Source: Enterobacteriaceae bacterium B14 (GTDB lineage Bacteria; Pseudomonadota; Gammaproteobacteria; Enterobacterales; Enterobacteriaceae). Taken from it: a stretch of 64,000 bases of DNA. The stretch covers positions 867,495 through 931,494 of the forward strand of contig DF158882.1 of the NCBI GenBank assembly GCA_000307305.1. Reading direction: 5' to 3'. Of this stretch, positions 17,481 to 26,521 are shown piece after piece. The notes under the pieces are model-generated. The model worked only from the letters and a program-made list of their open reading frames with translations, searched no databases and was not told where the DNA came from. How positions within the stretch are numbered: the first letter of the stretch is position 1; the number at the start of each line of letters is the position of its first letter. The position numbers and the translations under genes were made by a program.

Positions 17481-18854
17481 GTGCAGAAATACCGCCTTGA
17501 GGCGCGTAGCTTACTCGCCTTGGCTATTCCCGTAATTATTGCTCAGGTTTCACAAACGGCGATGGGTGTTGTCGATACCATCATGGCTGGCGCTGTTAAC
17601 GCGGTAGAAATGTCCGCTGTTGCCGTAGGAACATCTATTTGGATGCCTGCAATTCTGTTTGGTCACGGTTTGCTGTTAGCAATGACCCCCATTATTGCTC
17701 AATATAATGGCTCAGGACGACGCGACAAAATTGCCCATTTAGTACGACAAGGGTATTGGCTGGCACTGTTCGTATCCTTACTGATTATTGCCGTTTTGTA
17801 TTTCAGTAAACATATTATTGGCCAAATGCATAATATCGACCCAGTTCTTGCGGAGAAAGCCGTCGGCTATCTGCATGCTTTAATGTGGGGTGCGCCTGGC
17901 TATCTGTTATATCAAACACTGAGAAATCAGTGCGAAGGCTTATCAAAAACCAAACCAGGGATGATTATTGGTTTTATTGGCCTACTGGTTAATATTCCTA
18001 TTAACTATGTCTTTATTTACGGAAAACTCGGAATGCCTGCCTTAGGTGGTATAGGGTGTGGTGTGGCCACAGCATCCGTATATTGGGTCATGTTTTTCCT
18101 CATGCGTTGGTATATAAAACGCGCACCAGCACAACGAGATATTACGAAAGCCCAACATTTCGAAGGCCCTAAAAAAGAGACCATTGGCCGGATGATTGGC
18201 CTTGGCCTTCCTGTTGCCTTAGCTCTGTTTTTTGAGGTCACCCTCTTTGCCGTTGTCGCTTTGTTAGTATCACCATTAGGCATTATTGCTGTTGCAGGGC
18301 ATCAGATAGCCCTCAACTTCAGCTCGCTAATGTTCGTCCTCCCTCTCTCTTTTGGTGTCGCTGCAACCATTCGGGTGGGATATCGTCTTGGTCAGGGTTC
18401 AACGGAAGATGCACGCGTCGCTGCCTATACTAGCCTTGTCGTAGGGTTTGGGGTTTCTATTCTCACCGCGCTGTTTACTATTTTATTCCGTGAACAAATT
18501 GCCCTGCTCTACAACAAAGACCCAATGGTCATTATCATGGCAACACATCTTATGTTGCTGGCAGGGATATATCAGTGTTCTGACTCCATACAAGTTATTG
18601 GTAGTGGCGTGCTGCGTGGTTATAAAGACACGGGTTCTATCTTCTTTATTACCTTTATCGCTTACTGGTTACTTGGACTGCCTTCCGGTTATATTCTGGC
18701 ATTGACCGATTGGGTTGTTCCGCCTATGGGGCCTAGCGGATTTTGGATAGGCTTTATTATTGGGCTAACTTCGGCTGCCATTATGCTCATGATAAGAATG
18801 CGATGGTTGCAAAAACAGCCTACTGATATGATCCTTACGCGCGCTACGCGTTAA
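17481..18854 (+). CDS. mdtK: MATE multidrug efflux protein MdtK (NorM)
   Basis: Sodium/proton-coupled multidrug exporter of the MATE family in the inner membrane, active on fluoroquinolones, dyes and other cations in relatives. The 457-residue chain has 12 hydrophobic segments in two related halves, with conserved stretches [21 protein letters not shown] (shortened here to its core) near residue 60 and [18 protein letters not shown] near 275. The start is GTG at 17481, with AAAGGTG upstream. The gene is divergent from ribE and precedes two tRNA-Val genes, the E. coli mdtK-valVW order. No local regulator is present. Confidence 0.94.
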   Translation: MQKYRLEARSLLALAIPVIIAQVSQTAMGVVDTIMAGAVNAVEMSAVAVGTSIWMPAILFGHGLLLAMTPIIAQYNGSGRRDKIAHLVRQGYWLALFVSLLIIAVLYFSKHIIGQMHNIDPVLAEKAVGYLHALMWGAPGYLLYQTLRNQCEGLSKTKPGMIIGFIGLLVNIPINYVFIYGKLGMPALGGIGCGVATASVYWVMFFLMRWYIKRAPAQRDITKAQHFEGPKKETIGRMIGLGLPVALALFFEVTLFAVVALLVSPLGIIAVAGHQIALNFSSLMFVLPLSFGVAATIRVGYRLGQGSTEDARVAAYTSLVVGFGVSILTALFTILFREQIALLYNKDPMVIIMATHLMLLAGIYQCSDSIQVIGSGVLRGYKDTGSIFFITFIAYWLLGLPSGYILALTDWVVPPMGPSGFWIGFIIGLTSAAIMLMIRMRWLQKQPTDMILTRATR

Positions 18855-18885
18855 GACATCGTCATCATCAAGATGAAACCCACCA

Positions 18886-18916
18886 TGCGGAGCGTTGATT
18901 TTTTCAGCGCTCTGCA
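18886..18916 (+). other. Hairpin downstream of mdtK
   Basis: An imperfect 13-bp stem (TGCGGAGCGTTGA with TCAGCGCTCTGCA) and a TTTTT loop, 32 bases after the mdtK stop. It lacks a downstream T run, so it may protect the 3' end of the mRNA rather than terminate it. Confidence 0.4.
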
Positions 18917-19043
18917 CATAACGTCAACAATTGAACCCATTCCACCGCAAAAAACGATTTTATCCCTTGCTAGTCAGCGCCTTCATCGTTAATATTCGAC
19001 TCCGCTGCTAGCCGTAATAGCAGCAACTTTAATTATTTATAAT

Positions 19044-19120
19044 GCGTTCTTAGCTCAGTTGGTTAGAGCACCACCTTGACATGGTGGGGGTCGATGGTTC
19101 GAGTCCATTAGAACGCACCA
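19044..19120 (+). tRNA. valV: tRNA-Val (GAC), first copy
   Basis: A 77-base cloverleaf with encoded CCA end. The acceptor stem GCGTTCT pairs with AGAACGC, the anticodon stem CCACC with GGTGG, and the loop TTGACAT gives anticodon GAC. The T loop is TTCGAGT. It is the first of a tandem pair between mdtK and pykF, as valVW in E. coli. Confidence 0.97.
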
Positions 19121-19150
19121 TAAATTGTTAAAATAACAGAATTAAGTTGT

Positions 19151-19227
19151 GCGTCCGTAGCTCAGTTGGTTAGAGCACCACCTTGACATGGTGGGGGTCG
19201 GTGGTTCGAGTCCACTCGGACGCACCA
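19151..19227 (+). tRNA. valW: tRNA-Val (GAC), second copy
   Basis: A 77-base tRNA with encoded CCA and anticodon GAC. It starts 30 bases after the first copy and differs from it only in paired positions: acceptor pairs 5:68 and 7:66 and T-stem pair 50:64, each changed on both sides. It is probably processed from the same precursor as the first. Confidence 0.97.
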
Positions 19228-19234
19228 TACTTTA

Positions 19235-19264
19235 AAAGCCAGCCTTAAAGGCTGGCTTTTTTAT
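19235..19264 (+). terminator. Terminator of the tRNA-Val operon
   Basis: Stem AAAAGCCAGCC / GGCTGGCTTTT with a short TTAAA loop, then TTATTT, starting 7 bases after the second tRNA. Confidence 0.9.
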
Positions 19265-19637
19265 TTGTGAATAAAAGTTTAGTTATAAGTTTAGTTATTT
19301 AATAAGCAGGCTATCATTTTTCCACTTTATCCGTTTTAAAACATCTTTTCGGTTTTTTTCCTGAGTTTTACCCTCTATAATGAAAGCCGTCATTTATGTT
19401 GAATGGTTTCAGCAAATTGTTTTATAGCGATTTAAACTCATTATCACATCGAACGTCTTACTTCTGTAAGGCTTCTCTACGCTTTGACAATATGCAAGTT
19501 TTCATTCTAACTCTCTTCCTGTCACCTATCCTTATGAAGACACAATGCTCGAAGACAGGATCTTATTCCCCTGCTGAAGAGACCCCTCTTCAGTTTAAAA
19601 CTCGTTTATTCATTCAAAACTTACAGAAAACACCACT
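19265..19637 (+). promoter_or_regulatory. pykF upstream region with Cra (FruR) site
   Basis: This 373-base gap before pykF contains TGAATGGTTTCA at 19400-19411, inside TTGAATGGTTTCAGC, which matches the known Cra operator before E. coli pykF. Cra represses pykF when fructose-1-phosphate is low. Also present are a direct repeat of AGTTTAGTTAT (19276 and 19288) and an inverted repeat CTGAAGAG / CTCTTCAG at about 19573-19592 in the presumed leader. An 81-codon frame across the leader overlaps the pykF start and is not considered real. Confidence 0.75.
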
Positions 19638-21050
19638 ATGAAAAAGACCAAAATTGTTTGTACCATCGGCCCAAAAACCGAATCAGAAGAAGTATTAGGT
19701 AAGCTGTTAGATGCTGGCATGAACGTAATGCGTCTAAATTTTTCGCATGGTGATTATGAAGAACATGGCCAACGTATTAAGAACCTAAGGGCTATTACCG
19801 CAAAAACCGGTAAACAAGCGGCTATTCTTCTGGATACAAAAGGCCCAGAAATCCGCACCATGAAACTTGAAGGTGGTAAAGACGTTACTCTCGTTGCCGG
19901 CCAATCATTCACTTTCACTACCGATGGCAGTGTTGTGGGTAATACCGAGCGTGTTGCTGTCACCTACACCGGTTTCCCTGCCGATCTTTCTGTTGGTAAC
20001 ACTGTTCTAGTTGATGACGGTCTTATCGGGATGGAAGTCACTGCAATTAAAGGTAACGAAGTTATCTGTAAAGTATTGAACGCTGGCGACCTGGGTGAAA
20101 ATAAAGGCGTTAACCTGCCAGGTGTTTCTATCCAATTACCTGCTCTGGCTGAGAAAGACAAAAACGACTTAATCTTTGGCTGCGAGCAAGGCGTTGATTT
20201 TGTTGCCGCATCATTTATCCGTAAGCGTTCTGACGTTGAAGAGATCCGCGCTCACCTGAATGCCCACGGTGGCGAGAATATTCAAATTATCTCTAAAATT
20301 GAGAACCAAGAAGGCCTGAATAACTTTGATGAAATTCTGGCCGCATCAGACGGCATCATGGTTGCTCGTGGTGATTTGGGTGTAGAGATCCCGGTTGAAG
20401 AAGTTATCTTCGCTCAGAAGATGATGATTGATAAATGTAACCGTGCTCGTAAAGTTGTCATTACTGCAACTCAGATGCTGGACTCCATGATCAAAAACCC
20501 ACGCCCTACCCGCGCTGAAGCTGGTGACGTGGCTAACGCCATTCTCGATGGCACCGATGCAGTAATGCTTTCTGGTGAAAGCGCTAAAGGTAAATATCCT
20601 TTAGAAGCTGTGACTATCATGGCAACGATTTGTGAGCGCACAGACCGCATCATGCCTTGCCGTATTGATGGCCTAAATGATCAGCCTAAACTACGTATCA
20701 CCGAGGCCGTATGCCGTGGTGCCGTTGAAACAGCACAAAAACTGGATGCGCCGTTGATCGTTGTCGCAACTCATGGTGGTAAATCTGCTCGTGCAGTACG
20801 TAAATACTTCCCAACAGCTGAGATTTTGGCGCTGACGACTAATGAAGTGACAGCACGTCAGCTTCTGTTGACGAAAGGCGTGAGAACCCAATTAGTGAAA
20901 GAATTTGCTTCAACTGACGATTTCTATCGCATCGGTAAAGAGGCAGCGCTAGCAAGTGGTTTAGCCAATAAGGGCCAGATCATTGTTATGGTTTCTGGTG
21001 CCCTCGTATCAAGCGGTACGACTAATACCTCGTCTGTACATGCATTGTAA
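19638..21050 (+). CDS. pykF: Pyruvate kinase I
   Basis: Glycolytic enzyme transferring phosphate from phosphoenolpyruvate to ADP; type I enzymes are activated by fructose 1,6-bisphosphate. Its 470 residues equal the E. coli length and the identity looks very high. The N-terminal substrate region [17 protein letters not shown], the [11 protein letters not shown] segment (about 34-44), and the active-site signature [17 protein letters not shown] (about 217-233, catalytic Lys) are all present. The magnesium/PEP loop [12 protein letters not shown] follows at about 242-253. The final NTSSVHAL matches the family C-terminus. Codon use looks strongly biased, as for a highly expressed gene. Cra control is indicated by the upstream site. 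Confidence 0.97.
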   Translation: MKKTKIVCTIGPKTESEEVLGKLLDAGMNVMRLNFSHGDYEEHGQRIKNLRAITAKTGKQAAILLDTKGPEIRTMKLEGGKDVTLVAGQSFTFTTDGSVVGNTERVAVTYTGFPADLSVGNTVLVDDGLIGMEVTAIKGNEVICKVLNAGDLGENKGVNLPGVSIQLPALAEKDKNDLIFGCEQGVDFVAASFIRKRSDVEEIRAHLNAHGGENIQIISKIENQEGLNNFDEILAASDGIMVARGDLGVEIPVEEVIFAQKMMIDKCNRARKVVITATQMLDSMIKNPRPTRAEAGDVANAILDGTDAVMLSGESAKGKYPLEAVTIMATICERTDRIMPCRIDGLNDQPKLRITEAVCRGAVETAQKLDAPLIVVATHGGKSARAVRKYFPTAEILALTTNEVTARQLLLTKGVRTQLVKEFASTDDFYRIGKEAALASGLANKGQIIVMVSGALVSSGTTNTSSVHAL

Positions 21051-21071
21051 TTTCTAATTTATTTTATCTTT

Positions 21072-21103
21072 AAGTCGCCGCTATTTTGTGGCGACTTTTT
21101 TAA
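21072..21103 (+). terminator. Terminator after pykF
   Basis: Stem AAGTCGCC / GGCGACTT around an approximately 11-base AT-rich loop, then TTTTTT, 20 bases after the pykF stop. Confidence 0.85.
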
Positions 21104-21432
21104 ATTATTATCAATAAGATAGAATTTTTCTTGTCTATAAATAAACCCTAGATTACATTCACTAATTGTTCTATTAGCTAACATCTTTACGCAATAAACC
21201 CTATAAAAAACAAGGAATTTCTCCAAGTTACAACATAACCTCCTCTAAAATACCCCCACCAAAAACCTCGTTTTAAGTAAAAACTTTCACAAAATATAGA
21301 AAGATGATGTTTCTTTAAGCGAAAAGAATGATATTAAGCATTATTAGATTAAAAATTTATTCTCATTCGAAAATAGTTTGTGTAATACTTGTAGCGCTAC
21401 ATGGAGATTAACTCAATCTAGAGGGTTTTAAA
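21104..21432 (+). promoter_or_regulatory. lpp promoter and leader, AT-rich
   Basis: An AT-rich region ending in the lpp promoter. TAATACT (21383-21389) is the -10, and the leader from about 21394 (GCGCTACATGGAGATTAACT and on through CTAGAGGGT) is almost base-for-base the E. coli lpp leader, an unusually conserved untranslated region. Upstream A/T tracts resemble an UP-type activating region. A Ter-like 12-mer on the minus strand lies at 21226-21237. Confidence 0.8.
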
Positions 21433-21669
21433 ATGAATCGTACTAAACTGGTACTTGGTGCTGTAATTCTTGCTTCCACACTATTAGCTGGTTGTTCTAG
21501 CAGCTCTAAAATTGACCAACTGTCTTCTGACGTTCAAACCCTGAACTCCAAGGTTGATCAACTGAGCAACGACGTTAACGCTATGCGTTCTGACGTTCAA
21601 GCTGCAAAAGATGATGCAGCTCGCGCTAACCAGCGTTTAGATAATATGGCTCGCGGTTACAAGAAATAA
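21433..21669 (+). CDS. lpp: Major outer membrane (Braun) lipoprotein Lpp
   Basis: A 78-residue lipoprotein, the most abundant protein of the enteric envelope. It tethers the outer membrane to peptidoglycan through its C-terminal lysine. The signal peptide ends in lipobox LLAG with acylated Cys at residue 21. The rest is a heptad-repeat coiled coil ([23 protein letters not shown]), which trimerises, almost identical to E. coli. The C-terminus is RGYKK, where E. coli has TKYRK, keeping the terminal Lys used for the diaminopimelate link. The strong conserved promoter and leader, and the terminator after it, suit very high expression of a stable monocistronic mRNA. Confidence 0.97.
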   Translation: MNRTKLVLGAVILASTLLAGCSSSSKIDQLSSDVQTLNSKVDQLSNDVNAMRSDVQAAKDDAARANQRLDNMARGYKK

Positions 21670-21691
21670 TATTTCTTTTTAGCGATGCTAA

Positions 21692-21720
21692 AATGGCGCA
21701 CATTGTGCGCCATTTTTTTA
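21692..21720 (+). terminator. Terminator after lpp
   Basis: A 10-bp stem (AATGGCGCAC / GTGCGCCATT) with a short ATT-type loop, then TTTTTTATT. Confidence 0.9.
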
Positions 21721-21776
21721 TTCATGATTTATCTCATCTATTTTCAAATGAGACATCACATCTCCAACATTATCAC

Positions 21777-23390
21777 TTAGTGTTTAATAATATACATAGT
21801 ACGGCTATACGCAGTATCTTCAGGGTTATTTATTGGATAGCCTTTTACCCACGGTTTAATCAATCTGCTATTAGTGTATTGGTAAATGGGCGCAATGGGT
21901 GCTTGTTGCTGAATAATATCTTCTGCGTGATTATAAATATCGTTACGTTTATTATTATCACTCAGCTGCCGAGCTGAGGCTAATAATCGGTCATATTCGG
22001 GAGATTTAAATTGCGAAATATTTCCTGCATGTGATGACGTTAATAACGTAAGAAACGTTGATGCTTCATTATAATCCCCTACCCAAGATGCCCGTACAAC
22101 ATCAAATTGCCCGGTATTACGGCTATGGATATACGTTTTCCACTCTTGATTAGTGAGTTTTACACTAACACCTAACTTCTTTTTCCACATTGATGCGACA
22201 GCGATAGCAATCTTTTCGTGGTTTTCTGATGTGTTATATAACAGCGAAATATGCAGTGGTTTCTCAGGGCTATAACCTGCAGCTTCGATCAGCGACTTGG
22301 CTAATGCATCGCGCTCACTTTGGGACATTGCTTGATACTTTCCAATAGTAGGTTTGAACCAAGATGTGACATCAGGAGTAAAATGCCATGCTGGTTTCTC
22401 ACCTGTTCCTAAAACCTTCTCAGTAATGATCTGACGATCTATTGCAAGAGAGAGTGCTAATCTGACACGTCCGTCGTTTAAAGGCGCTCGCTGGGTATTA
22501 AAGGCATAATAATAAGTACCTAGCTGATCAGGCGTATAAACTTGGCCAGGTAGTATCTCTTGTAGGCGTTTATACATATTTTTCGGAAAGGATTCAGTTA
22601 TATCAATATCATTCGCCTGATAGCGTTTTGTTGCCGTTGATTCTTGATTGATAGGAATAAATGTCACCTTTGTCAGTACTGTATTTTTGTTATCCCAGTA
22701 ATACTCATTAGGAACCAAGACCAGTTTCTCATTTACCACCCGCCCCTGTAATCGAAATGCACCATTGCCGACAATATTCTCTGGCTTCGTCCATGCCAGA
22801 CCGTTCTTTTCAACGGTCGCCTTATGTACGGGATACAAACTAAAACTGGTCATCAAGTTAAGAAAATAAGGAACCGTATGGTTCAGTGTAACTTGCAAAG
22901 TATGGTCATCAATAGCCTTTACTTTAAGCGATTGGGGAGATGCCTTCCCAGCCAGAATATCTTCTGCCATTCCGATCTCGGCTAACTTAGCAAACCACGA
23001 AAATGAAGAGGTATTCTTAGGGTCAACTAAGCGCTGCCAGCTATAAACGAAATCACCTGCAGTAACAGAATCACCATTCGACCAGCGCGCGTCTTTACGT
23101 AGATGAAAGGTATAGACGTTATCTTTTTGCTCCCAGCGCTCAGCAACACCAGGAATAACATTCCCCTTTTCATCCTGATTAAGCAACCCCTCAAACAAAT
23201 CGCGAGCAACTTGGATCTCTGGCAAACCAACAGCCTGAATAGGGTCTAATGATGAGGGTTCATCTTTAATATGGCGGACAATCTCCTGAACCTTTGCAAG
23301 CTGAGTCCCTGCAGGAATAGTTGCCGCAAATGCCCCATTGAATAAAACTACACAACTTAAAGTACCTAATATCATTTTTATATGTGACAT
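21777..23390 (-). CDS. mppA: Periplasmic murein-peptide-binding protein MppA
   Basis: A 537-residue (same as E. coli) solute-binding protein of the OppA family. In E. coli it binds the cell-wall tripeptide L-Ala-gamma-D-Glu-meso-DAP and delivers it to OppBCDF for recycling. The ATG at 23390 gives a signal peptide ending in GAFA. MppA-specific stretches include HIKDEPSSLDPIQAVGLPE (about 44-62), the SBP family 5 signature region, NQESTATKRYQANDIDITES, and ASWVGDYNEASTFLTLLTSSH. No permease genes adjoin it, consistent with use of the Opp permease, which is encoded at 56.3-60.1 kb. It lies beside tpx, as in E. coli. It converges on lpp. Confidence 0.92.
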   Translation of the reverse strand: MSHIKMILGTLSCVVLFNGAFAATIPAGTQLAKVQEIVRHIKDEPSSLDPIQAVGLPEIQVARDLFEGLLNQDEKGNVIPGVAERWEQKDNVYTFHLRKDARWSNGDSVTAGDFVYSWQRLVDPKNTSSFSWFAKLAEIGMAEDILAGKASPQSLKVKAIDDHTLQVTLNHTVPYFLNLMTSFSLYPVHKATVEKNGLAWTKPENIVGNGAFRLQGRVVNEKLVLVPNEYYWDNKNTVLTKVTFIPINQESTATKRYQANDIDITESFPKNMYKRLQEILPGQVYTPDQLGTYYYAFNTQRAPLNDGRVRLALSLAIDRQIITEKVLGTGEKPAWHFTPDVTSWFKPTIGKYQAMSQSERDALAKSLIEAAGYSPEKPLHISLLYNTSENHEKIAIAVASMWKKKLGVSVKLTNQEWKTYIHSRNTGQFDVVRASWVGDYNEASTFLTLLTSSHAGNISQFKSPEYDRLLASARQLSDNNKRNDIYNHAEDIIQQQAPIAPIYQYTNSRLIKPWVKGYPINNPEDTAYSRTMYIIKH

Positions 23391-23597
23391 GCTGATAGCC
23401 TTGAGTACAGAAATAGGATAACCGACTGACTTACAAAATATTAACACAAGAATGCAATCTGGGTAGGATGGGAAATAAGAGGCTTGCCACTATCATGCCA
23501 CGTAATATTTGAAACACATATCCTTAACAAAAATTGGTGTCAAAGGACTTATTAGTGGCATACACTGATTCAAGCTTAACCCCAAAAGGAAATAAAG

Positions 23598-24101
23598 ATG
23601 ACACAGTCCGTCCATTTTCAAGGTAACCTCGTCTCCGTATCAGGAAAGCTTCCACAAGTGGGAGATAAAGCGAAAGCCTTTACTTTAGTTGCTAAAGACT
23701 TATCCGATGTATCTTTAAGCCAGTATGCTGGAAAACGTAAAATTCTGAATATTTTCCCTAGTATTGATACCGGTGTCTGCGCGACTTCCGTGCGTAAGTT
23801 TAATCAATTGGCAGGTAATGCAGATAATACGATTGTGTTATGCATTTCATCAGACCTTCCTTTTGCCCAATCTCGTTTTTGTGGAGCTGAAGGCCTAAAT
23901 AATGTTGTGACTCTCTCTACACTGCGTGGTCAGGATTTTAAATCAAACTACGGTGTGGAAATCACTTCAAGTGGTTTAGCAGGACTAACAGCTCGTGCGG
24001 TTATTGTTTTGGATGAGAACGACAACGTCCTTCATAGTGAGTTAGTTAATGAAATCACTAATGAGCCGGACTATGATGCAGCGCTGGCATCACTGAAATA
24101 A
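23598..24101 (+). CDS. tpx: Thiol peroxidase Tpx
   Basis: Atypical 2-Cys peroxiredoxin of 167 residues that reduces lipid and other hydroperoxides with electrons from thioredoxin. The peroxidatic Cys61 lies in [15 protein letters not shown] and the resolving Cys95 in PFAQSRFC, at the same positions as in E. coli. The catalytic Thr58 and Arg residues are also present. AAAGGA lies a few bases before the ATG. It is monocistronic, divergent from mppA and convergent with tyrR, with a shared terminator. In E. coli it responds to oxygen (ArcA/FNR); no clear site is visible here. Confidence 0.95.
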   Translation: MTQSVHFQGNLVSVSGKLPQVGDKAKAFTLVAKDLSDVSLSQYAGKRKILNIFPSIDTGVCATSVRKFNQLAGNADNTIVLCISSDLPFAQSRFCGAEGLNNVVTLSTLRGQDFKSNYGVEITSSGLAGLTARAVIVLDENDNVLHSELVNEITNEPDYDAALASLK

Positions 24102-24110
24102 GCCATATCG

Positions 24111-24142
24111 AATTTACGGGTGTGTTTAGACACCCGTAAATT
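24111..24142. terminator. Bidirectional terminator, tpx / tyrR
   Basis: A perfect 13-bp stem (AATTTACGGGTGT / ACACCCGTAAATT) with a 6-base loop between the convergent tpx and tyrR genes. Confidence 0.85.
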
Positions 24143-24147
24143 TAGCA

Positions 24148-25728
24148 CTATTCTTCTACTTCTATGTGCTCCGAATCAGCAACAGATACTCTACGCACAC
24201 TAAGCCCATACTCCCGCAGTTTATTCGCAATTGCCGTATGAGAGACACCCAGTCTTTTAGCTAATTTACGTGAACTTGGGTATTCGCGGTAAAGCCGAGT
24301 CAATACTGAACGTTCAAAGCGCTTGCTAATATCATCCAGTGAGCCGTTCAATGCCTCATCACCCATCGTCATTTCCGCAGTAAACTCAGGTAATACAATA
24401 TCCTGTGGGCGCAGCTCATTACCATCTAGCTGAGCCAAAGCACGATAGAGTGTATTCTTTAACTGCCTAACATTGCCAGGCCAAGCGTACTGGCAAAGGA
24501 ACGCGTTTAGTTCGGGTACCAATTTCGGCCTCGGTAATCCCTGTTCATTGGCAATATGCTCAATAAACTGTCCGGCTAGAGGTAAAATATCCTGCAAACG
24601 CTCTCGAAGAGGTGGAATATTCAGTGTTAGAACGTTCAGCCGGTAATAGAGGTCTTCTCTAAAGATGCCCTTCTTTACCAGTTCAGTGAGATTCTTTTGC
24701 GTTGCACAGATAACTCGAACATCGACATGAACCTCATGCTCTTCACCAACTCGGCGAAATGTTCCATCATTGAGAAAACGCAGAAGTTTAGTTTGCATAC
24801 TCGCCGACATCTCACCAATCTCATCCAGTAAGACTGAGCCTCCGTTTGCTTGCTCGAAAAAACCTTTCTTGCCTTCGATGGCATTAGGATAAGCACCTGG
24901 TGCATGGCCAAATAGCTCACTTTCCACAACGTCATCAGGAAGTGCTGCGCAGTTGAGTGCAAGAAATGTCTTATCTCTCCGATGGCTACTAAGGTGACAC
25001 GCTCTCGCAAGTACGTCCTTCCCTGTCCCCGTATCACCGACAATTAACAACGGCGCATCAAGTACCGCTAACTTGCGAGCCTGTTCGACCACCAGCTTCA
25101 TTTTTGGACTAATCGCGACGATATGGCTAAAAGCACGGTCATCCGCATGAGAAAGAGATTGTAACTGGCGGCCAAGGCGAATCGTCGATTTTAGTAAAGC
25201 GACCGCCCCAACGGGTTGTAATTCCTCAGCAAGATAGATAGGCGTTATCTCCATCAAATAATCTTGCCCACGTAAAGCAATCCGTTCCGAATGAGACGTG
25301 ACCTTGTCACGTTCAATCCAGCGTTGAAAATTAAATCCAGAGATTAAATTGCTGAGTAAATGCTGAGAAACTGTGTCTTCTGTAATATTAAAGAGCCTAT
25401 TAGCAGCTTGGTTTGCTAAAACGACTTTACCTTTTAGGTCAATAGACAATACAGGTTCAGGCAGCGATTCCAGTAACGCCCACATAGCATGATGTTCACG
25501 TTCTGAAGGCATAAAAGAGACTGTTTTGACATCCATCACACCCGTGATCCGTCGGATATCGAACATGAGTTGTCGGAAAATATCGAAATCCAACTCAGAA
25601 AAATTGAGATAAATCAGACCAACGGGATCAATTTCAATCCCACGGAGATCGATGCTACGAGATACCAGCAAATCCAGTAATTCGCGGGTTAAACCTAATC
25701 GATCTTCACATAAAACTTCTAAGCGCAT
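24148..25728 (-). CDS. tyrR: Aromatic amino acid regulator TyrR
   Basis: Repressor/activator of aromatic amino acid synthesis and transport genes, responding to tyrosine, phenylalanine and tryptophan with ATP. It has 526 residues. An ACT domain (1-75, MRLEVLCEDRLGLTRELL) is followed by a PAS domain (about 80-190), an AAA+ domain with Walker A GDTGTGKD (about 235-242) and DEIGEMS, and a C-terminal Fis-type HTH (about 480-515, SSRKLAKRLGVSHTAIANKL). The GAFTGA loop that contacts sigma-54 is replaced by GHAPGAYPNA, as in known TyrR proteins that work with sigma-70. A TGT-N12-ACA box about 80 bases upstream suggests autoregulation. It lies in the E. coli order next to tpx. Confidence 0.95.
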   Translation of the reverse strand: MRLEVLCEDRLGLTRELLDLLVSRSIDLRGIEIDPVGLIYLNFSELDFDIFRQLMFDIRRITGVMDVKTVSFMPSEREHHAMWALLESLPEPVLSIDLKGKVVLANQAANRLFNITEDTVSQHLLSNLISGFNFQRWIERDKVTSHSERIALRGQDYLMEITPIYLAEELQPVGAVALLKSTIRLGRQLQSLSHADDRAFSHIVAISPKMKLVVEQARKLAVLDAPLLIVGDTGTGKDVLARACHLSSHRRDKTFLALNCAALPDDVVESELFGHAPGAYPNAIEGKKGFFEQANGGSVLLDEIGEMSASMQTKLLRFLNDGTFRRVGEEHEVHVDVRVICATQKNLTELVKKGIFREDLYYRLNVLTLNIPPLRERLQDILPLAGQFIEHIANEQGLPRPKLVPELNAFLCQYAWPGNVRQLKNTLYRALAQLDGNELRPQDIVLPEFTAEMTMGDEALNGSLDDISKRFERSVLTRLYREYPSSRKLAKRLGVSHTAIANKLREYGLSVRRVSVADSEHIEVEE

Positions 25729-25806
25729 TTGCTGACCAGCTCAATGAGTCCTGTAGGAGGAAACTGGGTTAATGATACCCTGTCATACCAGCAGGCAGAA
25801 GCCCCG

Positions 25807-25824
25807 TGTCACAAAAAGTTGACA
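25807..25824 (-). promoter_or_regulatory. Probable TyrR box upstream of tyrR
   Basis: TGTCAC-AAAAAG-TTGACA fits the TyrR box TGTAAA-N6-TTTACA with the essential TGT and ACA ends 12 bases apart. It is also an inverted repeat. E. coli tyrR is autorepressed, which fits its place 79 bases before the tyrR start. Confidence 0.55.
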
Positions 25825-25957
25825 CCTACCCCTTCACTGAATATGACGACATTTCTAAATACTGACTTATTATTAGCATCAATAGTAAGTACCGACGAGT
25901 TTCACTGAAACAAATAACAACTGTAATCAGAAATTGACAGTTGTCAGAGGAGAGTCT

Positions 25958-26521
25958 GTGATAACCACTAGGCAAGCACAAAAACAAGATTACCCACAAA
26001 TTTTGGCACTGCAGAAAGAGAACACACCAAAGAACTTAAGTGACGAGCAGAAAAAACAAGGCTTTATTGTCTCCGCTATGGACGAAAAATTGCTAGATAG
26101 CATCAACCAAAAATTAGGAGTGTTAGTCGCCTGCGAGGGAGAATACGTGGTTGGTTTTGTCTGCCTATCTGCAACAAATCAACAACCTAGACCAAGAATT
26201 ATTGATGTACTACTAGAACAGTTACAGCAGGTACGGCTTTTTGGAGAAAACATTGTAGAGGAAAATGCATTTTTGTATGGCCCCGTCTGCATAGCTGCCC
26301 ACTATCGGGGAAGAGGTATTCTGCATTTGCTGTTCAGTGCAGTGAAACTGCATCTTGCGGACCATTACGCTGTAGGTCATAACACAACAGGCTTAGCCTT
26401 CATCAACAGTAACAATCCGCATTCATTAAACGCTCATATTCACGGGTTAGGTATGACTGACGTCTTGGTCTTCTCCTTTGCCGGAGAAGAGTATCATCTT
26501 GTTGTTTTCACTCTTTCTTGA
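25958..26521 (+). CDS. GNAT-family N-acetyltransferase
   Basis: A 187-residue acetyltransferase. The acetyl-CoA motif A is visible as VCIAAHYRGRGILHLLF (about 108-124), with the RGRGIL pyrophosphate loop. An N-terminal acceptor-region helix precedes it. The GTG at 25958 is chosen because AGGAG lies 6 bases upstream. A longer TTG start at 25934 lacks that support. It is divergent from tyrR. Its 3' end overlaps the 3' end of pspD by 28 bases, tail to tail, so the two transcripts must cross. The substrate is unknown. The block before the motif (NTPKNLSDEQKKQGFIVS) occurs in several uncharacterised acetyltransferases. Confidence 0.82.
   Translation: MITTRQAQKQDYPQILALQKENTPKNLSDEQKKQGFIVSAMDEKLLDSINQKLGVLVACEGEYVVGFVCLSATNQQPRPRIIDVLLEQLQQVRLFGENIVEENAFLYGPVCIAAHYRGRGILHLLFSAVKLHLADHYAVGHNTTGLAFINSNNPHSLNAHIHGLGMTDVLVFSFAGEEYHLVVFTLS

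Noticed and set aside
19396..19641. 81-codon plus frame ahead of pykF
   Set aside because: It covers the Cra site and leader, overlaps the pykF start, and has no ribosome site or family pattern.
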